Below, piece by piece: positions 10,109-19,058 of a stretch of DNA of 64,000 nt (position 1 is the stretch's first letter; the number at the start of each line of letters is the position of its first letter). The DNA lies in NCBI GenBank assembly GCA_020692325.1, contig JAIMKR010000003.1, forward strand, positions 114,556 to 178,555. Reading direction: 5' to 3'. Both the position numbers and the translations under genes were made by a program. A model generated the notes under the pieces. That model worked only from the letters and a program-made list of their open reading frames with translations. It had not been told where the DNA came from and did no database searches. Origin of the DNA: Desulfocurvus sp. (lineage in GTDB: Bacteria; Desulfobacterota; Desulfovibrionia; Desulfovibrionales; Desulfovibrionaceae).

Positions 10109-12361
10109 ATGGATATAGAAAAAAATCTCGACGCCCTTACCCAGCGCGTGGCCTACGCGCGCGACATCCTCGGCTCACGCGTCAGCGACCGGCTGGAAAA
10201 CATTAGCGAGGACATCCAGAACCTCGCCAAGGTGGCCGATGGTCTGGACCTGGAGGTGGCGCTGGCCAAGACCGGCGAGATCGCCCGCCGGTTGTCCCTC
10301 CTGGAGGCCGACCTGGATCCCCTGCTCACGCCGATGGACAAGGTGCGCATCGTGCGCCATCCGCAGCGCGTGTGCCTGAAGGACATCCTGGAAAACGTCT
10401 ACGACAACTACACCGAGATCGGCGGCCGCGACGAGGTCTCCATCGATCCCGGAATGCTCATCGCCCGCGCCTACATCACCCGCCGCGTGGGCAAAAAGGT
10501 CATGCACCACCCCGTCATGGTGGTGGGCCAGGAGAAGGGCCACGGCCAGGAGTTCCGCAACGGCGGCTCCATCAAGCCCTGGGGCAACGCCAAGGCGCTC
10601 AAGTACATGAAGGTCGCCGCGCGGGAGAACATCCCCATCCACGCCTACGTCTCCACCCCCGGCGCCTACCCGATCGAGGACTACCCCGGCGCGGCCCAGC
10701 AGATCGCCGAGAACATCTACGAGATGTGCGGCATCGACGTGCCCATCGTCGCCGTGTTCTCCGAGGGCGGCAGCGGCGGCGCCGAGGCCATCGCCATGGC
10801 CGACAAGCGCCTCATGTTCTCACACGGCTATTATTCCGTCATCTCCCCCGAGGGCGCGGCCGCCATCGAATGCAAGTTCCACGGCCTCACCCGCGCCACG
10901 CCCGAGCTCATCGAGCTGTGCGCCAAGCACCAGCAGATCACCGCGCAGGACAACCTGCGCAACGGCTACATCGACCAGATCATCCAGGAGCCACCGCTGG
11001 GGGCGCGCAACGAGCATTTCGACTTCTTCAAGCAGCTGTGCGCCCAGGTCATCCGCGCCACGGACGAGGTCGCCGTGAGCGTGCGCAGCGTGAGCGTGCT
11101 GCGCAAGCTGGCCATGCGCGGCGGCAAACAGCGCAAGCGGGTGGGCGAGGACGTCATCGTCCGCTGGGAGCTGGACCCCGCCGAACGCGAGCTGCTGGTA
11201 TGGAGGCGCTACCAGAAGTACCGCAAGATGTCCCTCGGGGCGTTCATCGACAAGCGCGGCATCTTCGAGCGGCTGGCCGCCAAGTACATGGAGTTCCTGT
11301 TCAGCGTCTACTCCACCGTCCGCTTCGAGATTCTCAAGCATTTCCAGAAAAAAATCGTTCGCGTGGCCACGGACTTCACCGATGAGATCCACGTGGTGAC
11401 GAGCAAGATGGACCGCATGACCTGCCAGGCCATGGAGCTGCTCGGCATCTCCTCCGGCGGCGGCGGCGACGAGTCCTCCCTGACCTGCCTTTCCAAGCCG
11501 GAACGCGAGACCCGCGCCTCCAGCGGGCAGAGCTACGTGAGCCCCAAGTCGCTGGAGGACCGCGAGATATCCTGCCCGCACGCCGCCACGCGCGGCTGCA
11601 TGGACATATGGGCGCGCGACCTCTACGGCGAGTTCGGGGGCGTGTGCCCCAACTGCGGCCATCACTTCCCCATGGAATACCAATGGTACCTGGCCAACGT
11701 GTTCGACCGCGGCAGCATCCGCGAGTTCAACCAGTCCATCGCCGCCGGCAACCCCACGAACTTTCCCCACTTCGACGAGCGCATCCAGCAGGCCAAGGAA
11801 AAGACGCACCTGCAAAGCTCCTGTGTCACCTTCAACGCCAGCATCATGGGCATTCGCCTCACCTGCGGCATGCTGGTGGCCAACTTCCGCGGCGGCTCCG
11901 TCGGCTCCGCCGAGGGCGAGAAGCTCGTCCGCGCCCTCGATCTGGCGCGCAAACGCCATCAGCCCTTCCTGGCCTACATCCATGGCACGGCCGGCATCCG
12001 CATCCAGGAGGGCGTCAACGGCCTCATCCAGATGCCGCGCGTGACCATGAGCGTGCGCCGCTACATCGACGAGGGCGGCCTGTACATCGTACTCTACGAC
12101 ACCAACTCCTACGCCGGCCCCGTGGCCAGCTTCCTGGGCTGCTCGCCCTACCAGTACGCCGTGCGCAGCTCGCGCATCGGCTTCGCCGGCCCGGGCGTCA
12201 TCCGCGAAACCACGGGCATGGACATTCCGCCCAACTACCACAGCGCCCACAAGGCCCTCTCGCACGGGCACATCCAGGACATCTGGGACCGCCGCGACGT
12301 GCGCGCCAATCTGCATCAGGCCTTCCTCACCATGGGCGGCCGCAACCTGTACTACCGCTAA
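10109..12361 (+). CDS. Fused acetyl-CoA carboxylase carboxyltransferase (AccA-AccD fusion)
   Basis: A 750-residue protein carrying both carboxyltransferase halves, in alpha-then-beta order. The N-terminal half is AccA-like: a helical lead, then GQEKGHGQEFRNGG, PGAYPIEDYPGAAQQIAENI and SEGGSGGAEAIAMADK (oxyanion-hole glycines). The C-terminal half is AccD-like, with FRGGSVGSAEGEKLVRA, GTAGIRIQEGVNGLIQMPR and the crotonase-type core. Between them lies a Zn ribbon, CPHAATRGC then CPNCGHH, in which the first cysteine pair is spaced by seven residues instead of two. It would transfer CO2 from carboxybiotin to acetyl-CoA or a related acyl-CoA, paired with the upstream biotin carboxylase. The biotin carrier must be encoded elsewhere. 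A strong terminator follows. Confidence 0.9.
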   Translation: MDIEKNLDALTQRVAYARDILGSRVSDRLENISEDIQNLAKVADGLDLEVALAKTGEIARRLSLLEADLDPLLTPMDKVRIVRHPQRVCLKDILENVYDNYTEIGGRDEVSIDPGMLIARAYITRRVGKKVMHHPVMVVGQEKGHGQEFRNGGSIKPWGNAKALKYMKVAARENIPIHAYVSTPGAYPIEDYPGAAQQIAENIYEMCGIDVPIVAVFSEGGSGGAEAIAMADKRLMFSHGYYSVISPEGAAAIECKFHGLTRATPELIELCAKHQQITAQDNLRNGYIDQIIQEPPLGARNEHFDFFKQLCAQVIRATDEVAVSVRSVSVLRKLAMRGGKQRKRVGEDVIVRWELDPAERELLVWRRYQKYRKMSLGAFIDKRGIFERLAAKYMEFLFSVYSTVRFEILKHFQKKIVRVATDFTDEIHVVTSKMDRMTCQAMELLGISSGGGGDESSLTCLSKPERETRASSGQSYVSPKSLEDREISCPHAATRGCMDIWARDLYGEFGGVCPNCGHHFPMEYQWYLANVFDRGSIREFNQSIAAGNPTNFPHFDERIQQAKEKTHLQSSCVTFNASIMGIRLTCGMLVANFRGGSVGSAEGEKLVRALDLARKRHQPFLAYIHGTAGIRIQEGVNGLIQMPRVTMSVRRYIDEGGLYIVLYDTNSYAGPVASFLGCSPYQYAVRSSRIGFAGPGVIRETTGMDIPPNYHSAHKALSHGHIQDIWDRRDVRANLHQAFLTMGGRNLYYR

Positions 12362-12379
12362 CCATTCGCGATCACTCAA

Positions 12380-12423
12380 CGAAAACGCCCGGAGGGAGAA
12401 CATCCCCCCGGGCGTTTTCGCTT
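12380..12423 (+). terminator. Rho-independent terminator after the accC-accAD operon
   Basis: A 13-bp perfect stem, CGAAAACGCCCGG paired with CCGGGCGTTTTCG, with a 15-base loop and a short T-rich tail. It lies 18 bases beyond the stop codon. Confidence 0.8.
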
Positions 12424-12543
12424 TCCCCGATCCCGGCAATTTCTTTCGCGTTCGTCACCCGTCCGTCACACGTCCGTTTCGGCCGTGGCCTAGGCTTCCG
12501 CCCCGTCAGCACAACGCAACACATCGTCAAACGAGGCCAAGTC

Positions 12544-14898
12544 ATGCTCAAAACGGTTCTCAAGCGCCTGCGCGCGGGCACCCTGCACAGCGCATTCCCC
12601 GACCCAGCCCTGACCACGCCGCCGCCCAGCCGCCTGCGCGAACTGGTGCGCAACGGCCAGGACTTCGACATCCTGCTCATCAACGTACGCGACTTCGCCC
12701 TGCTGCGCGAACTCTACGGTCGTGAGCTGTCCCAGGAGATCGAGAACCGCCTGACGAACGTCCTGCGCGAGGCGGTGAACGAACGCCTGCACCTCATCCC
12801 CACGTGCATGCCGCTGGAGCCCGGCGAATACCTGCTGTGCTGGCCCAGCCGCGGCGGAGACCCGCGCTCCCAGCACGACACGGCCTATGAGATCAAGCTG
12901 CTGGCCCAACGCGAGGCCAACGCCCACCTCCTGCGCTGGGCCGGCCGGGAGCTGGACCTGGGGTTCGGCTGCGCCAGGCACGAGGGGACGAAGGCCAAAG
13001 ACGCGCCCACTCGCGAGGCCCGGCTCTTCCAGGCCGTGAGCGAGGCCCGGCTGCGCGCCAAGATGCGCCTGGACCTGAGCCAGCTTTCCCTCTCCTCGGA
13101 ATTCAACACCATTCTCCTGGAGAAAAACGTCCGCGCCGTCTACCAGCCCATCGCCGACTTCACCACCGGAACCATCATGGCCTGGGAGGCCCTCACCCGC
13201 GGACCGGAGGACAGCGCCTTCCAGTCGCCCTCCGTGCTCTTCGACTTCGCCGAGCAGAGCGGCAAGCTCTTCGCCCTGGAGCGCCTGTGCCGCGAAAAGG
13301 CGCTGCACGGTCTGGGCGCCATGGGGCAAGGACAAAAGCTCTTCCTGAACATCCATCCCAAGACCATGGCCGACCCGGAGTTCACCCACGGCAAAACCCT
13401 CGAACTCATCAAGGAGGCCGGCCTGTCGCCCGAGAACGTGGTCTTCGAGATCACCGAGCGCCACAGCATCAACGAGTTCGCCCTGTTCCACCGCACCCTC
13501 GACCACTACCGCAGCCAGGGCTATATGGTCGCCGTGGACGACGCCGGCGCGGGCTACTCCGGTCTCACCAGCATCGCGCAGATACGCCCCGAGTACATCA
13601 AGATCGACATGTGCCTCATCCAGGGCATCGACAAGGACCCCGTCAAGCGCGCCCTCATCGAGACCCTCGTCACCTTCGCCGACAAGATCGGCACGAAAAT
13701 CATCGCCGAGGGCATCGAATCGCAGAGTCAGGCCGCCTGCCTCATCGACATCGGCGTGCACTACGGCCAGGGGTTCTACCTCGCCCGGCCGGAGGCCCCC
13801 AAGCCCCCCCTCGCCGTGGACACCAGCTACCTGCGCAAACCCCAGCAGGACCAGGGGCGCATCGTCGCCTCCTGCCTCATGCCCGTGGGCAACCTCGTGG
13901 AGGCCGTGCGGACCAGCCGGCAGGGCTCCCTCGTGCCCGACGCCCAGCACTATTTCGAATCCAGCCGCCAGCACGCCAGCCTCGTCGTCGTCGGCGAGGA
14001 CGAAACCCCCGTCGGCCTCATCATGGAATACCAACTCAACCGCCAGCTCTCCGGTCAGTTCGGCGCTGCCCTCTACTCCAAACGCCCCATCGAAGCCATC
14101 ATGGACCGCCACCCGCTCATCGTCGCCGAGACCACGCCCGTGGAACAGACAGCCAAGGCCGCCATGCAGCGTGAAATCATCAAGGCCTACGACGACATCA
14201 TCATCACCCGGCAGGGCAAGGTGCTCGGCATCGTCACCGTGCAGCGCCTGCTGGACACCCTGGCCCACATGCAGGTGGAAATGGCCAAGGGCACCAATCC
14301 CCTCACCGGCCTGCCCGGCAACGTCACCCTGGAACGCGAGGTCGAGGCGGGCATCGGCTCCGGCAAGCGCTTCGCCATCGCCTACGCCGACCTCGACAAC
14401 TTCAAGGTCTACAACGACACCTACGGCTTCAAAAACGGCGACCGCGTCATCAAACTCGCCGCCGGGATACTCGACCACAGCATCCGGCGGCACGGCGACA
14501 CCAGCTCCAAACTCTTCCACATCGGCGGCGACGACTTCGTCCTCGTCACCAACCCCGACCACGTGGAGCGCATTTGCCGCGCCGCCACCCGCGTCTTCAA
14601 GCGGCTCATCCGCACCTGCTACTGTCAAAAGGACCGCGACCAGGGCGAAGTGCTCGCCACCGGCCGCGACGGCGTGGAGCGCCCCTACCCGCTCGTCTCC
14701 CTGTCCATCGGCATCCTGGCTATCGGCGGCCCCTGCACCCTCATGGAAATCGGCGAGCGCGCCGCCCACGTCAAGAAATACGCCAAGTCCATGCTTGGCA
14801 ACGTCTACGTCTGGGACCGGCGGCCGCCCCTGGGCACATCCAAGACGGACGACCTCCCCCCCGCCTGCCCTGGCGACGACATCGTCAAAGCCGGATAG
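12544..14898 (+). CDS. c-di-GMP phosphodiesterase/cyclase: EAL, CBS pair, GGDEF
   Basis: A 784-residue cytoplasmic protein. An N-terminal region of about 190 residues of uncertain fold precedes an EAL domain (about 195-440). The EAL domain has YQPIADF, WEALTRG (the EAL motif), ITERHSI and VDDAGAGYSG, whose Glu and DD residues bind the catalytic metals. A CBS-domain pair (about 445-575) follows, and then a GGDEF domain (about 585-760) with NPLTGLPGN and IGGDDF. The EAL catalytic residues look complete. The GGDDF variant of GGDEF may still be active or may serve as a GTP-sensing domain. CBS pairs usually sense adenine nucleotides. The ATG at 12544 is chosen because the longer open frame upstream is the shadow of accAD. 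Confidence 0.88.
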   Translation: MLKTVLKRLRAGTLHSAFPDPALTTPPPSRLRELVRNGQDFDILLINVRDFALLRELYGRELSQEIENRLTNVLREAVNERLHLIPTCMPLEPGEYLLCWPSRGGDPRSQHDTAYEIKLLAQREANAHLLRWAGRELDLGFGCARHEGTKAKDAPTREARLFQAVSEARLRAKMRLDLSQLSLSSEFNTILLEKNVRAVYQPIADFTTGTIMAWEALTRGPEDSAFQSPSVLFDFAEQSGKLFALERLCREKALHGLGAMGQGQKLFLNIHPKTMADPEFTHGKTLELIKEAGLSPENVVFEITERHSINEFALFHRTLDHYRSQGYMVAVDDAGAGYSGLTSIAQIRPEYIKIDMCLIQGIDKDPVKRALIETLVTFADKIGTKIIAEGIESQSQAACLIDIGVHYGQGFYLARPEAPKPPLAVDTSYLRKPQQDQGRIVASCLMPVGNLVEAVRTSRQGSLVPDAQHYFESSRQHASLVVVGEDETPVGLIMEYQLNRQLSGQFGAALYSKRPIEAIMDRHPLIVAETTPVEQTAKAAMQREIIKAYDDIIITRQGKVLGIVTVQRLLDTLAHMQVEMAKGTNPLTGLPGNVTLEREVEAGIGSGKRFAIAYADLDNFKVYNDTYGFKNGDRVIKLAAGILDHSIRRHGDTSSKLFHIGGDDFVLVTNPDHVERICRAATRVFKRLIRTCYCQKDRDQGEVLATGRDGVERPYPLVSLSIGILAIGGPCTLMEIGERAAHVKKYAKSMLGNVYVWDRRPPLGTSKTDDLPPACPGDDIVKAG

Positions 14899-14990
14899 GA
14901 CGAAACCCGGGAACGCCAGCCATGCCCACGCCCCCCCGAAGGACGCGCGCGGCTCGACGACCGCCGGCGACCAGAGAGCCAGCGGGAGCT

Positions 14991-15093
14991 CCAGGGGCTC
15001 CGCCCCTGGACCCCGCCAGAGGACATTCGTCCTCTGGACTCCTTATGCCGAGGTTGGTCTCCGGGCGCGAACGCTCCCGGAGACCAACCTCGG
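14991..15093. repeat. Cluster of three perfect hairpins (REP-like extragenic element)
   Basis: Three perfect inverted repeats lie in a row. CCAGGGGC/GCCCCTGG spans 14991-15009 with a 3-base loop. CCAGAGGAC/GTCCTCTGG spans 15016-15037 with a 4-base loop. An 18-bp stem, CCGAGGTTGGTCTCCGGG with its complement, spans 15048-15093 with a 10-base loop. They fill the gap between the convergent EAL-GGDEF and ferritin genes. Similar GC-rich extragenic hairpins are common in this bacterial group. The rest of 14899-15203 shows no gene. Confidence 0.8.
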
Positions 15094-15203
15094 AAAGGGG
15101 CTTCAAGGAAACGGTGAGGGGGAAATTCGGAAACAGGCTCTGGGAATGGCGACGGAGCGCAGACCCGCCCGTGTCACCGATAAAAGCCTTTGGAAGAGGG
15201 GAA

Positions 15204-15241
15204 CGGGGGGAGAACCTTTCCAGCGGAAAGGGTTCCCCCCG
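15204..15241 (-). terminator. Terminator-like hairpin after ferritin
   Basis: An imperfect stem-loop, CGGGGGG(A)GAACCTTTCC facing GGAAAGGGTTCCCCCCG around an AGC loop, lies 14 bases beyond the ferritin stop on the minus strand. The tail is only moderately T-rich. Confidence 0.45.
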
Positions 15242-15255
15242 ATTGGTCTCCGCTT

Positions 15256-15768
15256 TTACGCCGCGGCGATGGCCGGCTGGGTGTAGACGCGGGTGGCGAG
15301 TTCGCGGTCGAGCATAAACAGCCCGCCGCCGTCGCCAACGAGTTTGAGCTTGTTGACGGTGTCGCCGAAGTTGGCTTCCTCCTCGACCTGCTCGGTGACG
15401 AACCACTGCAGGAAGATGGCGGAGGCGTGGTCGTTCTCCTTCTGCGCCAGGGTGACGAGGTCGTTGATGCGCCCGGTGACCTGATACTCATGGTTCAGGG
15501 CGAACTGGAAGGCCTCCAGGGGCGATTTCCAGGTGTTCTCGGGGGCGTCGATGGCCTGCAGGAGAACGCGGGCGCCCTTGGAGTTCACATAGTCGAACAT
15601 GCGGCGGGCGTGGAACTGCTCCTCCTGAAACTGCACGTCCATCCAGTTGGCGAAGCCCGGCAGCCCGAGATTCATAAAATAGGCGGACAGGGAGAGGTAC
15701 AGGTAGGCGGAGTAGTATTCCCATTTGATCTGGTCGTTGATGGCCTTTTCCATGGTCTTGCTCAGCAT
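15256..15768 (-). CDS. Non-heme ferritin
   Basis: A 170-residue four-helix-bundle ferritin that oxidises Fe(II) and stores iron in a 24-mer shell. Ferroxidase-centre residues are visible: the first-helix Glu in KWEYYSAYLYLS, the E..H pair in QEEQFHARRMFDYV, the Glu in EAFQFALNHE and the Gln/Glu in WFVTEQVEEE. It has no haem-binding or C-terminal calcium motif, so it is FtnA-like rather than bacterioferritin or Dps. RBS AAGGAG lies eight bases upstream of the start. It is a single gene facing the EAL-GGDEF gene. Confidence 0.94.
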   Translation of the reverse strand: MLSKTMEKAINDQIKWEYYSAYLYLSLSAYFMNLGLPGFANWMDVQFQEEQFHARRMFDYVNSKGARVLLQAIDAPENTWKSPLEAFQFALNHEYQVTGRINDLVTLAQKENDHASAIFLQWFVTEQVEEEANFGDTVNKLKLVGDGGGLFMLDRELATRVYTQPAIAAA

Positions 15769-15872
15769 GACGACGCTCCTTTTGGATGTGATGCGGGGGG
15801 ATCCTACAAGAGCGAGAGATACGCATCGCCGCGCGAAATGTGAAGGGGGCGGCGGAAGGAAAGGCCGGGGAA

Positions 15873-18065
15873 TCAGTGCAGGAGGTTGCTGGAGAAAATC
15901 TGCCGGATGCGCTCGGCGAGGTAAGTCATGCGCGCACCGGAAGTGACATTTTTGAGGCCGATGTCCAGGGCTTTTTCCGAGCCGATGAACACGGCGAGTT
16001 TGCGCGCGCGGGTGAGGGCCGTGTAAAGCAGATTGCGCATGAGCAGAACGTAGTGCTGGGTCACCACGGGCACGACCACGGCCGGGTACTCGCAGCCCTG
16101 GGACTTGTGCACGGAGACGGCGTAGGCCAGGGTCAGGTCTTCCAGCTCGGTGGCGTCGAAGGCCACAAGGTTACCGTCGAAGTCCACGGTCAGCGTCCCC
16201 TCCTCGGGATCGACCTCCCGCACCCAGCCGAGGTCGCCGTTGAAGACATCCTTGTCGTAGTTGTTGCGCAGCTGAAGCACGCGGTCGCCGGGGCGGAAGG
16301 TGGCGTAGCCGCGCTTGAGTTCCGGCCGGCCGGCGCGGGGATTCAGACGCTCCTGAAGCAGCTGGTTGAGAGCGGTGGTGCCCACCTCGCCCTTGTGCAT
16401 GGGGGTCAACACCTGCACATCGCGCACGGGATCGAGGCCGTAGCGTTCGGGAATGCGCTCGCACACGGTCTCCAGAATGGCGTGCTGCACGCGCATGGGG
16501 TCCTCCTGCGGCACCCAGTAGAAGTCGGCCTCGGGCGGCTCCTTCCCGCTGTTGACGGGGAACTGCCCGGCGTTGAAGCGGTGGGCGTTGACCACGATGG
16601 AGCTTTCCTGCGCCTGGCGGAAGATGTGCGTGAGCACCGCCTTGGGCACGCGCCCGCTGTGAAGGAGATCGGCGAGGACGTTGCCCGCGCCCACGCTGGG
16701 CAGCTGGTTCACGTCGCCCACCAGAATGAGCCGGCAGGTGACGGGCAGGGCGCGCAGCACGGCGAGGAAGAGCTGGGCGTCCAGCATGGACACCTCGTCG
16801 ATGAGCAGGACCTCGGCGGTGAGCTTCTGGTCCTCGCAGTGATAGAAGCCGTGCTCCGGCGAGTAGAGCAAAAGGCGGTGCAGAGTCTGGGCCGGCTCGC
16901 CCGTGGCGTCGGAGAGGCGCTTGGCGGCGCGTCCGGTGGGGGCGGCCAACTTGACCTTGAGCTTGAGCTGCGAGAGCGCGGCCACGATGGCGCGGGTGAT
17001 GGTTGTTTTGCCGGTGCCGGGCCCGCCGGTGATGATGAACACCTTGTTCACACAGGCCTGGAACACGGCATCGCGCTGTTCTGACGAAAGGTCGAAGCCC
17101 AGCGCCGATTCGATTTTCGGCAGGGCGCGCTTCACCGCCGCGCTGGAGACCGGCGTGGGGTGGCTGATGAGTCCGTAGAGCCGCTGGGCGATCTCGCGTT
17201 CGGCGCGGTAGTTGGCCATGAGGAACACCGCGCGTTCCACGTTCAGCTCGGGCAGGTTCTCCATGTGGACGCGCTTCTTGCGTTCGAGGGTCTCCAGCCC
17301 CTCCTCCAGCAAGTCGGTGTTGTCCACGCCGATCATGCGCGCGCACTGCTTGAGCAGCGTTTCGGCGGGGCAGAACATGTGGCCGCCGCGCTCGCCCTGC
17401 ATGATGAGGGCGTAGCCCAACGCCGCCTCGATGCGCTCGGGCGAATCCGGCTCGAAGCCGAGCTTGAGAGCCATGTTGTCCGCGGTGCGGAAGCCGATGC
17501 CGCGGATGAGGTAGGCCAGCTCGTAGGGGTTGGCGCGGAGCTTCTCCTCGCTCTGCGCGCCGAAGATCTTGAAGATGCGCGCGGCGTAAGTGGGCGGGAC
17601 CTCGTGACTGTGCAGGAACACGATGAGGCTTTTGACCTCGCGCTGGGAGCGCCAGGACTCGACCATGCCCTCCAGGCGTTTTTTGGTGATGCCCTTGATC
17701 TCGAGCAGACGGTCGGGATCGGTGTCCAGAATGTCCAGCACGGCCACGCCAAAACGCTGCACCAGCGCCTCGGCCGTCTTCTCGCCCACGCCCTTCAGCG
17801 AGCTTTTGAGAAAGCGCACCACGCCGTTGACCGTGGCGGGATAGGTCTGCTTGAAATTTTTGGCCTCCAGCTGGCGGCCGAACTTGGGATGCGTCTTCCA
17901 CTCGCCCTCGATCTCCAGAAATTCGCCGGGGGTGAGCTGGCCCAGACAGCCGACGACGGTGACGACGCCGGGCTCATCCTTGGCGCGCACGCGCACCACC
18001 GCGTAGCCGTTGTCTGGATTGTGGTAGACGACGGACTGGACCTCGGCCTTGATGCTGGCGGTCAT
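15873..18065 (-). CDS. recD2: RecD2-type ATP-dependent DNA helicase
   Basis: A 730-residue superfamily 1B 5'-3' helicase of the RecBC-independent RecD2 family. The long N-terminal region begins MTASIKAEVQSVVYHNPDNGYAVVRV, which is characteristic of RecD2, and contains helix-hairpin-helix-like repeats (GVGEKTAEALVQRFG, EIKGITKKRLEGMVESW). The motor has Walker A GGPGTGKTTITRAI, motif II LLIDEVSMLDAQLF, GDVNQLPSVGAGNVLADLL, and a C-terminal UvrD_C_2 module with LAYAVSVHKSQGCEYPAVVV and YTALTRARKL. The gene lies 7 bases downstream of recR in the same transcription direction, so it probably shares its repair operon. Confidence 0.95.
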   Translation of the reverse strand: MTASIKAEVQSVVYHNPDNGYAVVRVRAKDEPGVVTVVGCLGQLTPGEFLEIEGEWKTHPKFGRQLEAKNFKQTYPATVNGVVRFLKSSLKGVGEKTAEALVQRFGVAVLDILDTDPDRLLEIKGITKKRLEGMVESWRSQREVKSLIVFLHSHEVPPTYAARIFKIFGAQSEEKLRANPYELAYLIRGIGFRTADNMALKLGFEPDSPERIEAALGYALIMQGERGGHMFCPAETLLKQCARMIGVDNTDLLEEGLETLERKKRVHMENLPELNVERAVFLMANYRAEREIAQRLYGLISHPTPVSSAAVKRALPKIESALGFDLSSEQRDAVFQACVNKVFIITGGPGTGKTTITRAIVAALSQLKLKVKLAAPTGRAAKRLSDATGEPAQTLHRLLLYSPEHGFYHCEDQKLTAEVLLIDEVSMLDAQLFLAVLRALPVTCRLILVGDVNQLPSVGAGNVLADLLHSGRVPKAVLTHIFRQAQESSIVVNAHRFNAGQFPVNSGKEPPEADFYWVPQEDPMRVQHAILETVCERIPERYGLDPVRDVQVLTPMHKGEVGTTALNQLLQERLNPRAGRPELKRGYATFRPGDRVLQLRNNYDKDVFNGDLGWVREVDPEEGTLTVDFDGNLVAFDATELEDLTLAYAVSVHKSQGCEYPAVVVPVVTQHYVLLMRNLLYTALTRARKLAVFIGSEKALDIGLKNVTSGARMTYLAERIRQIFSSNLLH

Positions 18066-18072
18066 GAGACGC

Positions 18073-18684
18073 CTACACCGACTGCCGGTGCATGAGGGAC
18101 TGGCGCAGAGTCTCGCGATCCATGTACTTCACCTCCGCACCCATGGGGATGCCCTGGGCCAGGCGCGAGACGGACACGCCCGGATACCCCCGCGTCACCA
18201 TATTCTTGATGTGCGAGGCGGTGTTCTCGGCGTCGAGTGTGGAGCCCAGGGCGAGAATCAGCTCGCGCACCCCGCCCTCGTCCAGGCGGCGGCGCAGCAG
18301 CTCGAACTCCAGGGTCTGCGGGTCCACGCCGTCCAGCGGCGACAACAACCCTCCGAGCACCAGGTACAGGCCCCGGTACAGACCCATCTCCTCCAGCGCC
18401 AGCAGCGAGTCCCACTCCGAGACCACGCACAGCTGCGCGTGGTCCCGACCGGGATCGGAGCAAATGGGACAGGGGTCGCTCTCGGCCAGGCTGGCGCAAC
18501 GCGAGCACAGGCACAAACGCTCGCGCAGAGTCAGCACCGAGCGCCCCACGGCCTCGGCCTGTTCACGCGGGAGCTTGAGCAGGGCGAGCGCGGCGCGCAG
18601 GGCGCTTTTGGGGCCCAGGCCGGGCAGGCGCGAGAGGTGCTCGGCCACCTCGCGCAAGGGGGCGGGCAGCCGGTCGGCGACCAT
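18073..18684 (-). CDS. recR: Recombination mediator protein RecR
   Basis: A 203-residue RecR of usual length, which acts with RecO (and RecF) to load RecA on gapped DNA. An N-terminal helix-hairpin-helix (LSRLPGLGPKSALRAALALL) is followed by a C4 zinc finger (CLCSRCASLAESDPCPIC), a Toprim domain (LCVVSEWDSLLALEE) and the C-terminal Walker-B-like part ending YMDRETLRQSL. It follows ybaB by 3 bases and precedes recD2, within the widely conserved dnaX-ybaB-recR order. Confidence 0.96.
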   Translation of the reverse strand: MVADRLPAPLREVAEHLSRLPGLGPKSALRAALALLKLPREQAEAVGRSVLTLRERLCLCSRCASLAESDPCPICSDPGRDHAQLCVVSEWDSLLALEEMGLYRGLYLVLGGLLSPLDGVDPQTLEFELLRRRLDEGGVRELILALGSTLDAENTASHIKNMVTRGYPGVSVSRLAQGIPMGAEVKYMDRETLRQSLMHRQSV

Positions 18685-18687
18685 GAG

Positions 18688-18999
18688 CTAGAACAGGCCG
18701 GGGATCTTGAAGCCCCCGGTGATCTTGCCCATCTCGTCCTCCATGAGAGAGCGCGCCTTTTTGAGGGCGTCGTTGGCGGCGGCCAGCACGAGGTCCTAGG
18801 CCATCTCCACGTCGCCGGACTCCAACACGCTTTTGTCGATGGTGACGGCAAGGAGTTCCTGGCTGCCCTTGGCGCGCACGGTGACCATGCCGCCGCCACT
18901 GGTGCCTTCCACCTCGCGGTTTTTGAGCTCCTCCTGCAAGTTGGCCATTTTTTTCTGCATCATCTGAGCCTGGCGCAGCATGTCCTGCATTCCGTGCAT
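18688..18999 (-). pseudogene. ybaB: ybaB/ebfC nucleoid-associated protein gene with an in-frame amber codon
   Basis: YbaB/EbfC proteins are small DNA-binding dimers of about 100-110 residues, usually between dnaX and recR, as here. The frame opens MHGMQDMLRQAQMMQKKMAN, reaches SVLESGDVEMA at codon 67, and meets TAG at 18798-18796. The same frame then continues [18 protein letters not shown] and ends [12 protein letters not shown] at 18688, which is the normal family C-terminus. The frame is therefore intact except for one codon, where family members usually carry an acidic residue. A single GAG-to-TAG change explains it. It may be a genuine nonsense mutation, a sequencing error or a recoded codon. 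I label it a pseudogene because the stop truncates the C-terminal helix. Confidence 0.85.
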
Positions 19000-19058
19000 A
19001 TGAAATCCTCCGAATTGTCGTCGTTATGTGTGTGGGCGCGAAACCGCGCCGGAAATGA

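Noticed and set aside
11608-12543. N-terminal extension of the EAL-GGDEF frame into the accAD gene
   Set aside because: The extension lies over the accAD C-terminus and past a strong terminator. The ATG at 12544 fits the domain start.
18796-18798. Pyrrolysine or selenocysteine recoding at the ybaB amber codon
   Set aside because: Selenocysteine uses UGA, not UAG. No pyl genes are visible and YbaB has no reason to need pyrrolysine. A mutation or read error is simpler.
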